The notes under the pieces: generated by a model
Told to the model about the DNA's origin: nothing
The model's database searches: none
The model's input: only the letters and a program-made list of their open reading frames with translations
Part shown: positions 1 through 9,893 of the stretch, one piece after another
Layout: every line of letters starts with the position of its first letter
How positions within the stretch are numbered: position 1 is the stretch's first letter
Assembly: GCA_022496805.1 (NCBI GenBank)
Contig: CM040103.1
Coordinates: forward strand, 11,798,001-11,862,000
Reading direction: 5' to 3'
Length of the DNA stretch: 64,000 bases
DNA from: Pohlia nutans
Lineage: Eukaryota; Streptophyta; Bryopsida; Bryales; Mniaceae
Translations under genes and position numbers: made by a program

Positions 1-8
1 CACAAGGA

Positions 9-884
9 ATGATGGATACCCCGGAAAGTACCATTTTTCACGAAACTTCTGTACCAATGGCACAAGGCATTCCAACTCTCCCGACCCGACCCCTGGCTAT
101 ACTACCGACCATGTATACCACGGCTCATCAGTTTACCCGCCCGACGGTGGCATTCCAGACGATGTCCAACCCGTCTTCTCCACGAAGGATCCCCGACGAC
201 CCACTCGACTTACCGGAACGACCTTCCAGTGCATATCAAAGACTAGTAAGGTACACTACCGACCCTCCCATCATTTCGCATCAACGACAGTTAGAGATAA
301 ATCAACTACGTTGTAGTAGGAACGAATTAGACTCCCACCTTGCCAGTCTCTTATCAAGCCAGAACCCGACGTCTGAGAGACTACACTCGGAATCTCCACC
401 AGGTCGACCAGACCAGTCGACTGCATTTCACCAGGAACCCAGTTCTCCTGGTCAAATGAACAGTCGACCCGGGACATCTAGTACCGATAACCAATATCCG
501 ACTGGCCTAGACGGCTTCAATAATGACCTAGTCGATAGGATCAGACAAATCTATCAATCTAACCAACGAGTCGACCAGGTTGTAACTCGACCCAGTCTCC
601 CGAATATTCACACTCATACTTATGAGCCGAATATTCTATACCTAGATCAGTCGAGGGTAGCCCAAACCATCACTCCCAGAGTGTCGACCCCTCGGACTAG
701 TCTACCACCTAGTGACCAAACTCAGCCCGCAATAGGCATTCCTATTATTCAGCCTATCAACCAACCATCGTTTTCACAGGCACATACCAGGCCCCTACTA
801 CAGACCCCGTACAGTCGACCGGTAGCTTCCCAGCCATCAGTCCTACCGACTGTCAACCACTACCAACCCACCATACTTATGTAG
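9..884 (+). CDS. Proline/glutamine/serine-rich frame upstream of gag
   Basis: This 291-codon frame has low-complexity composition (Pro, Ser, Thr, Gln) and no domain I recognise. The gag frame directly downstream is itself open from 826, so the two frames overlap by about 60 bp. The simplest reading is that this is the N-terminal, disordered part of the gag polyprotein, separated by a frameshift. An independent leader ORF, as seen in some plant gypsy lineages, is the alternative. It probably starts left of the window. Confidence 0.5.
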   Translation: MMDTPESTIFHETSVPMAQGIPTLPTRPLAILPTMYTTAHQFTRPTVAFQTMSNPSSPRRIPDDPLDLPERPSSAYQRLVRYTTDPPIISHQRQLEINQLRCSRNELDSHLASLLSSQNPTSERLHSESPPGRPDQSTAFHQEPSSPGQMNSRPGTSSTDNQYPTGLDGFNNDLVDRIRQIYQSNQRVDQVVTRPSLPNIHTHTYEPNILYLDQSRVAQTITPRVSTPRTSLPPSDQTQPAIGIPIIQPINQPSFSQAHTRPLLQTPYSRPVASQPSVLPTVNHYQPTILM

Positions 885-1029
885 TGGCTATGGTCACCTT
901 CTCAAACAATGTGCACTATACAACCCTCAGTCGATAGACTATTCGGTACCTGCAGCCCAGATTCAGCAGCAGCCTTCCTACCTAGCAGCTACACACCCGA
1001 CTCGGACGACTGCTCGGAAACCGGTAGCC

Positions 1030-2400
1030 ATGCCCACCTACAAGGAAGGAAAGTGTGCCATTACTCATGTCCATCGATTTCTCAATGCCCTTACTTTGAA
1101 TGGCGAAACTGATGCAGCTATTATTATAGCCTTATTTGGACATTCGCTAGTCGATGCGGCTAACTATAATTGGTTCTCGACTCAAAGAACGTCCTACCCA
1201 CACCAAGACTTACACGACATTCTGGATGCCTTTAAACACCGCTACCAGGAGATCGACAATGACGACCAAGCTTACCTACGTTTCTGCAGTATGAAACAGG
1301 ATGCCAAAGAGTCGGTTGACGATTACTACGAACGGATGATGAAACTAGCCAGCCAGTTTGAGGACATTCCGACTGATATATTCCTACTAAGCAATTTCCG
1401 AGCTGGTTTGTTGAAGTATCTGCAGGTAACCACAGTCGGACTACCGAGATCGACACTAGTCCAGGCCAAGAAATCGGCTAAGCTAGCAGAAAGCGGACTA
1501 CCTAAGGAACCCGACTCAACCTCTACCGAGCAAGCCGAGACTACCGAGCGAACCGAGACTACCGAGCGAGCCGAGACTACCAAACGGGCATTTTGCAACC
1601 GATGCAAAAAGCCAGGCCATCTCGAACTCGATTGCTGGTTCAACCCAGAGAGCGAGATTGGAAAAAGGCGTGCAGCGGCTAATACGACAGTCCCGGTAGC
1701 AGCAGCCACACCAGTGTCGACTACCTCCGAATCAAGGGGTCGACCGCCCCGGGATAACACACCACGACGGATATTCCCTTGTTCTCTTTGCAAAACTTTA
1801 GACCATCCGACACACATGTGTCCCCTACTGAAGGATCCGAAGGTCGTCAAATTCCTTAATCAGCAGATCGAAACTAAGCCCAACATGTCATCACTAGTCA
1901 TTGAAGAACTACCGAACACTACGGTTGGTGTCCTAACGGTCGCAGCGATTACCAGAAGCCAGTCGACCCCCGACCAGTCGACTCCTGACGAGACCACGGA
2001 GACGACCGACTGGACTGCTCAAGAACTACTACGTGATCAAATGATGCAGGAAGTTCGTCAACTCCAAGCCGAGTTGGAAACGCCGACTTCCACTAAAGAC
2101 CCAAAGTCGACTGAGGACTTGCCCTCACTCGACTGGGACGCGGATGCATTACCGCAACAAACGATCACCCCTCGAGACGACCCAGACCAACCGAGTCAAG
2201 CCACAGTCGACCAGGGCAGCATCGCATTTGGCACCATCCAGCAGCAGATCCTCAATCAATTGCAAGACTGCAAATTGCAGGTGTCCATCCGCGACTTACT
2301 ACAGTTATCACCGACCCTCACCACAATTGTTCGGGATCGACTGACTCATCCAGACCCAGGTCGACTCCAGAGTTACCCTACTCGACTACAGAGGAGGTGA
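1030..2400 (+). CDS. gag: Retrotransposon gag polyprotein with two zinc knuckles
   Basis: This 456-codon frame encodes the structural capsid and nucleocapsid protein. Residues about 10-150 match the plant retrotransposon gag core (helical, with an AYLRFCSMKQ...V.DYYERM block). Two CX2CX4HX4C knuckles follow: CNRCKKPGHLELDC at about residue 190 and CSLCKTLDHPTHMC at about 250. Between core and knuckles, 1525-1590 is a short tandem repeat encoding TTERAE-like units. The ATG at 1030 is a convention, since the frame is open from 826 and may join the proline-rich frame upstream. It ends with TGA at 2398-2400, where the protease begins in the -1 frame. Confidence 0.85.
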   Translation: MPTYKEGKCAITHVHRFLNALTLNGETDAAIIIALFGHSLVDAANYNWFSTQRTSYPHQDLHDILDAFKHRYQEIDNDDQAYLRFCSMKQDAKESVDDYYERMMKLASQFEDIPTDIFLLSNFRAGLLKYLQVTTVGLPRSTLVQAKKSAKLAESGLPKEPDSTSTEQAETTERTETTERAETTKRAFCNRCKKPGHLELDCWFNPESEIGKRRAAANTTVPVAAATPVSTTSESRGRPPRDNTPRRIFPCSLCKTLDHPTHMCPLLKDPKVVKFLNQQIETKPNMSSLVIEELPNTTVGVLTVAAITRSQSTPDQSTPDETTETTDWTAQELLRDQMMQEVRQLQAELETPTSTKDPKSTEDLPSLDWDADALPQQTITPRDDPDQPSQATVDQGSIAFGTIQQQILNQLQDCKLQVSIRDLLQLSPTLTTIVRDRLTHPDPGRLQSYPTRLQRR

Positions 2401-3584
2401 CGATCGCCGCTGCAGCAGTCATCGACAAACTCATGCCAGTCATCACAGTCTCAGTCGGTAAAAACATGGCCGACGACGTTCTGATCGATGGCGGTTCCGG
2501 CGTCAATGTGATCACCGAAGATGAACGCCGACGGTTGGGACTAGCCAAACCGTCACCCGCACCATTCAACCTCAAGATGGCTAATGGCACCATAGCACGG
2601 CCCAAAGGATTGATCAGGGATGTCAAAATTCATATTCATGGCATCCCCTACATAGTCACGCTTATAGTCATCGACTGCTCGACAGTCAAGTCAGACTACC
2701 GGTTATTACTCGGTCGACCCTGGCTTCGACATGCCAAAGTCATACACAACTGGGGCAACAACGAGGTGCAGATCATGGGCAACGGCACCGTCAAGACCGT
2801 CAAGATAAATCGACAGTTAGGATACGAGGCGGTTACACCACATGCTCTAGTATGTTACAACTTCGCGGAAGGTATCACCGATGAGGAGGAGGAAATCTTG
2901 ATGGTCTTCGACCCGACCCTTCATACAGAGTGCACAATCGACTGGAACCTCCTAGCTACCGAGTCGACAGTCGACCAGACTAGGACAGAATCGACTACGA
3001 TGGCTAGTACCACTAGACACCAGGGTATTCAACATAGACCAGGAACAATGTTGGTAGACAAGACACCAATACAAAGCAAGCTGCGATTCATGGACATTGC
3101 CCATTGGAATCACAATGAGGAGGATCGACTCGACCATATCACCGTCGGTACCTCTACCGACCCCAAGATGTTGAAGCTGAACACAAATCTGAGCCCTAGT
3201 CTCAGAGCCAGTGCCGAATCCCTATTCAAGGAGTTCATAGACATCTTTGCCTTAGTCCGGATGCTACAGAAGCTAGTCAAGGAGAATCGGACCGACCAGG
3301 ACTTACAGCTCCACACGGTCCTCTTCGCTTACCGGACGGCATACAAGGGTGTTCTCACACCATTAATGCCAACCAAATACATTATCCCGACCCAACAGTC
3401 GACATCGGCTACCGACTTCGCTCCCAGGCGAGTGCTAGCAGCCCGTGTCGCCGACCTCGAGAAATTAGACAAGACCCGACCGGCAGTAGCCACCCACCAT
3501 GGCACGAAACAGTGGAACCGACCACAATGGGCCCAGACCCTAGGCCAGTCGACTCCATACAACGTAAGCGACTATGTCCTCTAG
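2397..3584 (+). CDS. pol: Retropepsin plus internally deleted pol remnant
   Basis: This frame opens at the gag stop, in the -1 frame relative to gag. The first 150 residues are a retropepsin-like aspartic protease with the plant-type active site LIDGGSGVNVI and the later LLGRPWLR block. A linker of about 80 residues leads to SPSLRASAESLFKEFIDIFA, which in plant gypsy pol lies just before reverse transcriptase. The next residues (LVRMLQKL... then FAYRTAYKG) belong to the integrase C-terminal half, so all polymerase, RNase H and most integrase sequence is missing at about 3245-3260. The frame ends at a TAG (3582-3584), with integrase-tail coding continuing in frame beyond it. Confidence 0.85.
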   Translation: MTIAAAAVIDKLMPVITVSVGKNMADDVLIDGGSGVNVITEDERRRLGLAKPSPAPFNLKMANGTIARPKGLIRDVKIHIHGIPYIVTLIVIDCSTVKSDYRLLLGRPWLRHAKVIHNWGNNEVQIMGNGTVKTVKINRQLGYEAVTPHALVCYNFAEGITDEEEEILMVFDPTLHTECTIDWNLLATESTVDQTRTESTTMASTTRHQGIQHRPGTMLVDKTPIQSKLRFMDIAHWNHNEEDRLDHITVGTSTDPKMLKLNTNLSPSLRASAESLFKEFIDIFALVRMLQKLVKENRTDQDLQLHTVLFAYRTAYKGVLTPLMPTKYIIPTQQSTSATDFAPRRVLAARVADLEKLDKTRPAVATHHGTKQWNRPQWAQTLGQSTPYNVSDYVL

Positions 3585-3782
3585 CACCCGAAAGGTACAA
3601 ATCTCCATGCCGGTAAACTTCATAGTAAATGGTTCGGTCCATATCACGTCCAGTATGCCGTCCCCGACAACACACTCCTCCTAGTCAGCCTTCAGCACTT
3701 TGACCCCGACCCGGTAGTAGTCCACGACAACAAACTCAAACCCTACCGAGTCCTAGGCGATAAAACCCCTACCGAGTCCTAG
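3585..3782 (+). pseudogene. Integrase C-terminal tail after an in-frame stop
   Basis: Reading on in the pol frame past the TAG at 3582 gives KLHSKWFGPYHVQY, then DPDPVVVHDNKLKPY. This resembles the beta-barrel tail that ends many gypsy integrases (KW.GPY.V pattern). A single stop codon separates it from the rest of pol, which is further evidence of decay. Confidence 0.7.
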
Positions 3783-3828
3783 GCGATAAAACCCCTACCG
3801 AGTCCTAGGCGATAAAACCCCTACCGAT
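3741..3828 (+). repeat. 26-bp tandem repeat, three full copies
   Basis: The unit CCCTACCGAGTCCTAGGCGA plus TAAAAC occurs at 3741, 3767 and 3793, followed by a partial copy. It overlaps the end of the integrase tail. Confidence 0.9.
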
Positions 3829-3903
3829 TTGACTAGTCGACTCACTAGCAAATCAGAGATTAGGTCTACACTAGAACAGAACGAAGACAAGCCAAGCCGA
3901 TAG

Positions 3904-5358
3904 CAGCCGATCCAACCCGACCTAGTCACGGTCGGTCGACTCGACTGGTCGACCCGACTAGTCAACCCGACCGGTCAAACCCTAGAAAAACCGCCGTATT
4001 TATGGCCGCCGATCGACCCGACTGTCGTCCACGAAGTCCTGAAACTCCCATTTGGCATTACTATACAGCCGATTGACCCTACCGAGTACCCACCGGGTCG
4101 GTTCAAAGAGTATTCTGATGCCGGCAAAACTGTTGAGGGCTACAGCATCTGCCACTGCAAAGCCAAACACCACAGGCAATTGACGGCATGCATTCAAGGC
4201 CTCGGCTTCAAATGCAAAACAACCTACATCAGCAAGGAAATGCTCGACGTCCTGTGCACAGTCAAGTCATTGATCGACCGCGCCATGCAATGGGACTGGG
4301 CGACATGGATGTTCAACTTGATAGCCATCGACATCAAGACAATACAGACCACGAAGACCACGATCTGCCCTTCAGCCGAGGTATTGGACTCACTCCTTGA
4401 ATCGTATTTTCCTAGCATTGACCAGGAGTATACGCACCAAACGGTTGCCGAGCAGAACACCAACGACCGACGTCGACAGTCGGAGAACTCGGAAAACAAC
4501 TCCAGAGGACCCGACTACATAGTTTTCAAAGGGAGACTTGGAGCCGACCGGACATCGAAGGCACACGATCGACCTCCCCGACCAGTCAACCAGAGCCAAA
4601 CATCGACTGCTTGCCCCCCTAGTCAACAAACCACTCCCGACCCAGCGGCACCGACCGCCACTACCGGGAGTCAACCGACCGCCGATCGTAGGGAGAGACG
4701 CTCCTCACCTGCGTGCAAGCGGGACCAGGAGCGACTAGAGAAGCGTGCCAAGCAAGGTAAACTCACCCCCTTAAGCCACCTTCCACCTCGACAGGTCGAC
4801 CTGACCTCATCCGACAGCGAGGCCCAGTCGACTCTACCACCAACACTAGGCGAAACCCTCCTCCCGGACACACCTCCGTCCTCATTATCCGATCTCGCGC
4901 CAGTCAACCTCGAAACGACCTACGAACAGGCACCACCCGGCGAGTTTCACCAGCCACTACCCGACTCACCAACATCACAAGCCACGACATTATCAATGCA
5001 CTGGCGCCAGCGCCTGGACAACGTCCAAGGATCGGTGGGTCGACTCGAAGATATCGGCTCCTGAGCGAACCTCCTTTTGTTAGAGGCGGTTCATGCCAAG
5101 ACCACCCTTCAAGCCGAGCTCGACCGCACCCGATTGGAGGGCAGTCGACTGGCCAAGGAGTCTACCACAGCACCAGCAGGACCTCCAGCTCCCAGCACCC
5201 AACTAGACGATAAGAGCACACACACCAGCAGCAATCGACATCCCAGTCGACTGACCCGCCTTCTCTCACCACACTCTCTTGGGTCCGACTTTTCAGGGCT
5301 GCCCTCAGAAATCCGCTCGCTCGTCATGACCCGGCACTCCAGCGACGTCAACCAGTGA
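3904..5358 (+). CDS. Extra retrotransposon frame between integrase and 3' LTR, with one in-frame TGA
   Basis: After a stop at 3901 the frame is open to a TGA at 5062-5064 and then, in the same frame, on to 5358. No early ATG is in frame. The first 170 residues look globular (PPYLWPPIDPTVVHEVLKLP, YSICHCKAKHHRQ, then a helical WDWATWMFNLIAIDIK block). The rest is Pro/Ser/Thr-rich, followed by a short coiled-coil-like stretch spanning the stop (TLQAELDRTRLEG). Its place matches the third ORF found in several plant gypsy lineages. I recognise no envelope or other domain and assign no function. Confidence 0.5.
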
Positions 5359-5485
5359 CAAGTCGACCATAGTCCGGGTCGACTAGTCGCAGAAGTCTCG
5401 GCCACGGGTAATTTGGTCATTCCTCGTGACCATTTTCCTAGTCGCCTACCGGGGTAGTCTAAAGTCCACAGGAGTGTACTTAGCT

Positions 5486-5499
5486 CAGAGGGAGGGCAA
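5486..5499 (+). promoter_or_regulatory. Polypurine tract
   Basis: The purine-rich CAGAGGGAGGGCAA lies immediately before the TGTTAACC that starts the 3' LTR. This is the expected place and composition for the plus-strand primer. Confidence 0.75.
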
Positions 5500-6062
5500 T
5501 GTTAACCGAATATTAGTTGATATTCCGTTAGGCTAAGAGTAGGCTAGTCTATACCCGGTAGGTATAGACCCGGCAGGCGATACCCGGCAGTACAGGCTGG
5601 TACAGACTGGTCGACCCGACTTTTCCGGTCGACCAGTCTGACACACTGTTAGACCAGTCTCCTATATGTACCTTCACTCTCCTTGGGAGAGGTGTTGCTA
5701 TACCATTTGTACATCTTCTTAGCAGCCTCAGTTGTACTTCGTTCTTGTCTTAAACTCTTCTTGTGCGCACTAGTATGTTAGACTACTGCTGTTAGACTAC
5801 TGCTGTTTCCTGCTCTTGTATCACTCTTTGTGGTTGTATCTTGGTTAGTTGCAGTAGTCTGTGGGTATGCAGGAGCCGACTTACTAGCATACTGGTGCTT
5901 TTCCTTAGCCGACAGTACGTTTTCCTTAGTAGAAACCTCTTACTACTCCTCTCAATCTCTAGAAACTAGTCTAGAATGGAATAGTCTTGTGCGGAGTAGC
6001 CTCATTCGTTTAAGATCGGTTCCTAGAAACCTCCTTAACATATGCATTCAGCGAAACTAACA
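5500..6062 (+). repeat. 3' LTR
   Basis: It begins TGTTAACC after the polypurine tract. A TATA-like CTATATGTA lies at about 5662. The end is inferred from the inverted terminal pentamer TAACA at 6058-6062; TTAACA at 6035-6040 is an equally plausible end. The 5' LTR is outside the window, so the boundary and age cannot be checked here. A 76-codon open frame inside it is not credible as a gene. Confidence 0.7.
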
Positions 6063-6469
6063 TATTTAGTGTAGGTTCACTGTATATATCCAGTTACCTT
6101 CCCAGGGAGAAAAAAAGACATTCGCACATGGGATTTCATGTGACAAATTTCCACAATTGTAGCTTTTTTGGGATGATTTTAGTGTATTTTTGATCCGGAA
6201 AAGTTGCAATTGTGAGAAATTGTACACATTTCCCATATGGGAATCTTGTATTTATCTCAGTGCGCTTGACTTAAATACACTAGTAGGAAATGTGACGTTT
6301 TTCACTTTCTATGAATGAAAAAGGAATGAAACTGCCAAGCACATGGGTTGTGTCAGTGCTGATGAGTGGTTTTGGTCACAAGAAGACAGAATTATAAGCA
6401 TAATGTTCAGCTAGTGCTCACTGTTCCCACAAAGTGAGGAATGAAAAACGACAAGTCTGCTATTAGGGT
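6063..6469. other. Gene-free AT-rich spacer
   Basis: It holds no coding frame or clear repeat that I can support. It separates the LTR from the first copy of the long interspersed repeat. Confidence 0.5.
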
Positions 6470-7245
6470 GGTTGCAAGCTACGGTCACCCAAGCTTTTTG
6501 TCGCGGCATGCAAATTTGTGCACTTACCCAATCTTTGGAAAATCATCAATAAATATTGGAATGGAATTTTGTGACGAAACAAATTGCATTGTTTCTAGAA
6601 TTCTAAAGTTAAGATGTCTACCACAATAAAGTTTGCAAATTTTCAATCTTTCTATCCAAATTAAGCATTTCTACTTAGATTTGGTAGCGTGTCGCTTGTC
6701 AAAAGTGCACCTATTTTATGGGAAATGCTAGAAGGGGGTCAAATTTGAACTTCAAAAATTTATAGCAACATACCACAAGTGTGTACAAAGGTACCATATT
6801 TTATTTTTTTGGGTACTACGCTTATTTATTTTTTAATTAATTTTTTGGTGATGTTTTTGTTTTTTAAGATTTCCGTGCAGTTAAAACTTTTTTTGGATTT
6901 TTTTTTTTGGAAATGAAATAATGGTTCAATTTCAGAGGTGGGATATGAAATGCATTTTTCATAAAACCTAGCTAAGGATGTTATGTAAAAAAAGGCTCTA
7001 ATTACCCCTACGCGGTAAAAAACAAAAAAGGCTATTGAGTAATGCCCAAAGACTTGAAATTAACTTAACAATTGCTAAAGTGAAAGTATTAGCATAAACC
7101 CTATTTGGGATGGTGAAATTTTTGATCTAATTGAAAGTTGAGAGGTGCGCATTACTACGCTAGTGCACGAGCTGCATGGCCTTTAGCTGCACAAGCTGCA
7201 CTCCCCACTTGGTAGACCGTAGCTTGCAATCACCCATTAGTGTTA
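6470..7245 (+). repeat. Long interspersed repeat R, copy 1 (partial)
   Basis: It shares diverged but clear sequence with 55120-55730 and 35370-35800. Examples are the GTGTCGCTTGTCAAAAGTGC block at about 6690 and the AGACCGTAGCTTGCAA block near 7210. The copy stops short of the later 1.2 kb of the repeat. Confidence 0.75.
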
Positions 7246-7613
7246 TGTGGGTGCTGAATCATGTGGGTTGTATATGTTTGATAATTGCAGAAGGAATATC
7301 CTGAAGCGAAGACGGTGATCTCCGAAGCAAGTGGTGCCCCTGCGGAAATATTGGTGAAGGGAGGTGACATACTCCAAGTTGGAAACCTTGAATTAGAGGT
7401 CAGGCTCTATTCTGCACTGTCATAAGGAGATTCTGCGCGTGTCCCGCATGGGAAATAGCTTGGTTTTCCCAGTGATTTCCCTCTTTCAATTACACTTGTG
7501 AGAGAATGTGGCCACCTAGGGAAAAATAGACAGTTCCCTCAGACTTGATGCATAAGGGATTTGCTAAGGGAATTGAGAACAAATGAATGATATGAGAATG
7601 CTCAAGAGGCTTG

Positions 7614-7701
7614 AATGTAGTGTAGGGAACCTCCTGTGTATTATCCCCTGTAGACTGTAGCCAAGGGGTACGTTTGCCGAGGTGAGGTTCCCAATACTAC
7701 A
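7614..7701. repeat. Short foldback
   Basis: ATGTAGTGTAGGGAACCTC at the left pairs with GAGGTTCCCAATACTACAT at the right, giving 19-bp arms with two mismatches around a 50-bp loop. It lies in an intron of the ETHE1 remnant. Confidence 0.6.
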
Positions 7702-8529
7702 TGTACCCCTGCTCAAGATACCTAGAATAGAATCACTGAAATTCCATCAATCCCCTATAAAATAGATTGGTGGGAAATTTTGAGATCCATTTCGAGCTCC
7801 ATTCCTACATGAAAATTTGCCTGAAATTCCCCTCTTCCTGGAGGGGATCTCCTTGTGTGTATACATTCCTCCCATGCTCGCGATCATTTGAATCTACAGT
7901 TGGCATTAATTGATTTGTGATGGAGCTTTGGCAAGATCAATTGATGGAGGAAGAGAATAGACAAGAGATTCATAAAATGGAAAATTGTATATTTCAAGCT
8001 TTCATATTACATGCCAAGAGTAGATTTTTATTTTAGTTTGATGAAGTTCATAAACGTTGTGCAGGTGAGGTCTACTCCCGGTCATACGAAAGGGCCGGTG
8101 TGTGACCTATTTGACATCAGAAGGCCCATTTTATACACGATTTGCAATTACAGGCCACAGCCTTTTGATCAGAGGATGTGGCAGGACCGACATAGAGGTG
8201 ACCAAATTTCGCTGTCATTAATTCTCACTCAGTCCCTTGATTTTGATTAAACCAATTTAGAACTCCTGTCTAAGTTAGTTGGGTGACTACAAATTTCAAA
8301 AGCTAGCTCTGGCGGAAATATGTTTGACTATACGCTCAAATATTGAAATCTAAACTAAAAAGTTTGATAATTAACACTTGTGACGTTTGAGCATATATCA
8401 CAATCTCAACCGTGCCATATCTGTGCACATTGGCTGTATTAGGGAGGAGATGCGGAGGAGCTCTACAAATCCGTGCACAGAGAGGTAAGTGCTTATTTTA
8501 AATTTAGTTTTGACATCTGATTGACCACT

Positions 8530-8562
8530 AATCTCTTGCCTTGTTGTTTAAGGCAAGAGATT
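8530..8562. repeat. Perfect 13-bp stem hairpin
   Basis: AATCTCTTGCCTT and AAGGCAAGAGATT are separated by 7 bases. It lies in an ETHE1 remnant intron. There is no T-run, so I do not call it a terminator. Confidence 0.7.
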
Positions 8563-8682
8563 AACACAAGGCTCTCGTATGGTTTCTTTGTGTTGATTCT
8601 CCTGTAAGTGTCACTTTCCCTTCTGAGCTTCAGAACTCGACACATGTTAAAACCTTCCTTCTACAAGTAAGGGTACAAGTAA

Positions 8683-8821
8683 GGGCCTCTTTACACCAGA
8701 GGTAAGAAGCTGTCACGAGGGAAATTTCTCCCAATGGGAGGCCTAGAAACCGAGAAAACCAATTTCTAATTGGCTGAAATTTCTCTCCTCACAGCTTCTC
8801 GCCTCTAGTGTAAAGAGGCCC
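8683..8821. mobile_element. PIF/Harbinger-type MITE (139 bp)
   Basis: The ends are inverted over about 30 bp (GGGCCTCTTTACACCAGAGG against its partner), flanked by TAA at 8680-8682 and 8822-8824. The terminal GGGCCTCTTTACAC resembles GGGCCGCTTCACAC of the transposase-bearing element at 41463-48266, so that family may have mobilised it. Confidence 0.85.
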
Positions 8822-8921
8822 TAAGTGACTAAACTTAAGTAGGTGATTTTGTACACGTGTCAAAACTTGAAATCACAGGGAAAAGTGACACTAAACACAG
8901 GGGAACCATATGAGACCCCGT

Positions 8922-9100
8922 GTAACCCCTAAAAGACCAAGAAGCTCAAATTGAGTCTCATGTTTTTGATAGCAATTCTAAATAGGTCCTATGTGGACTT
9001 CCTTTTATTCAAATTCATTTGTCTTTTGATCAACACATTCAATACTATTGATTGAATTTGTCATTTTAGAACTATGAATCCTTGGTCCTTTAGGGGTTAA
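8922..9100 (+). mobile_element. TTAA-flanked MITE, family A-short, copy 1
   Basis: The left end is a decayed GTAACCCCTAAAAGACCAA and the right end TTGGTCCTTTAGGGGTTAA, 179 bp in all. The interior matches 30405-31182 once the insertion there is removed. It sits in the last long intron of the ETHE1 remnant. Confidence 0.85.
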
Positions 9101-9893
9101 GAACTGACCTAGAACGTCTTAACTTGGTCACGCTTGCTCTTGGATACTGATTCCCTAAGTCTTGCCTCTCATTGATCATTGAATTGGTTGTTAATTAATG
9201 TCCTTGGCTGGTGCAGATCTTCACGTTAAATAAAAACACACACATCTTTCCAGGATTCGACTACAACCGAACGGGCCACAATGTGAGTAACTCCAGATCT
9301 CAATCATATGATCTCGATCGAAGAATAGATATATATAGTAGCGTCAAAACTCATTGTATGATACAAACACTACTTCAAATCCTGGTAGATTCAACTAGTG
9401 CATTTGGTAGTTTTTGAGTTATTTTGTCCAAGCCCCACTCAAGTGGGATGAGTGAAAATGGACCATAATAAGACAACTGAGCGGAGGTAACTCGGCGTGT
9501 GCCAACCATGTGCCTTGCAGTCCACATGGCTGAAAACTATAGGCTTCTAGCAATCGAAACCCCATCACGAGTAACACCTGAGTGGGATGCTACAATTAAT
9601 TTGACCAGGATTTGAAGTAGTGAAATTAACAGTCAGTTCAGTTACAGCCTTTTGTTAACTTGAATCAAAGACTTAGACAAATTCTTCAGGAATCTGATAT
9701 CGAATTGCTGATTGATCCATGGCATTCCGATTTTGTGTGCAGGTGACATCTGTGAGAGAGGAAATGGCCCACAATCCATTTTTCCAGAAGAAGTAAATTA
9801 TGGCTGGCTGGCGGAGTTCCCAAGGTGCTGAACTAGCTCGTTCAATTGTGAAAAGTAAACTTACTAGACTGGAGAATCGTGTCTTCCAACTTA

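Larger units (their letters stand above)
1..6062 (+). mobile_element. Internally deleted Ty3/gypsy-type LTR retrotransposon, left part outside the window
   Basis: In order I see a proline-rich frame, a gag with two CCHC knuckles, a retropepsin, a short stub before the polymerase, the last part of integrase, an extra downstream frame, a polypurine tract and a 3' LTR. The 5' LTR and primer-binding site lie left of the window. Reverse transcriptase, RNase H and the integrase core are absent: the frame runs from a pre-polymerase motif (FKEFIDIFA) straight into the integrase C-terminal half (LLFAYRT-type region) near 3250. The element is markedly richer in GC, CpG and GTCGAC than its AT-rich surroundings. 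It is non-autonomous as it stands. Confidence 0.88.
7291..9796 (+). pseudogene. ETHE1: ETHE1-type persulfide dioxygenase, 5'-truncated and decayed
   Basis: ETHE1 is a mitochondrial metallo-beta-lactamase-fold enzyme that oxidises glutathione persulfide. Five collinear exons remain with GT-AG junctions: 7291-7398 (KTVISEASGAPAEI...), 8065-8197 (VRSTPGHT, then in another frame CVTYLTSEGP and LLIRGCGRTDIE), 8443-8484 (EELYKSVHRE), 9217-9282 (IFTLNKNTHIFPGFDYN) and 9743-9796 (VREEMAHNPFFQKK then TAA). Exon 2 holds a frameshift just after PGHT. The metal-site Asp of the family's TGDALLIRG is His here (TGHSLLIRG), and the His of PAHDY is Phe (PGFDY). About 40 C-terminal residues are missing. The upstream exons with the THxHADH motif are not seen between the LTR and 7291. 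Introns are retained, so this is a duplicated or dying gene, not a retrocopy. Confidence 0.85.

Noticed and set aside
8530..8562. Hairpin as a transcription terminator
   Set aside because: Plant nuclear context, no U-run, and it sits within an intron of a pseudogene.
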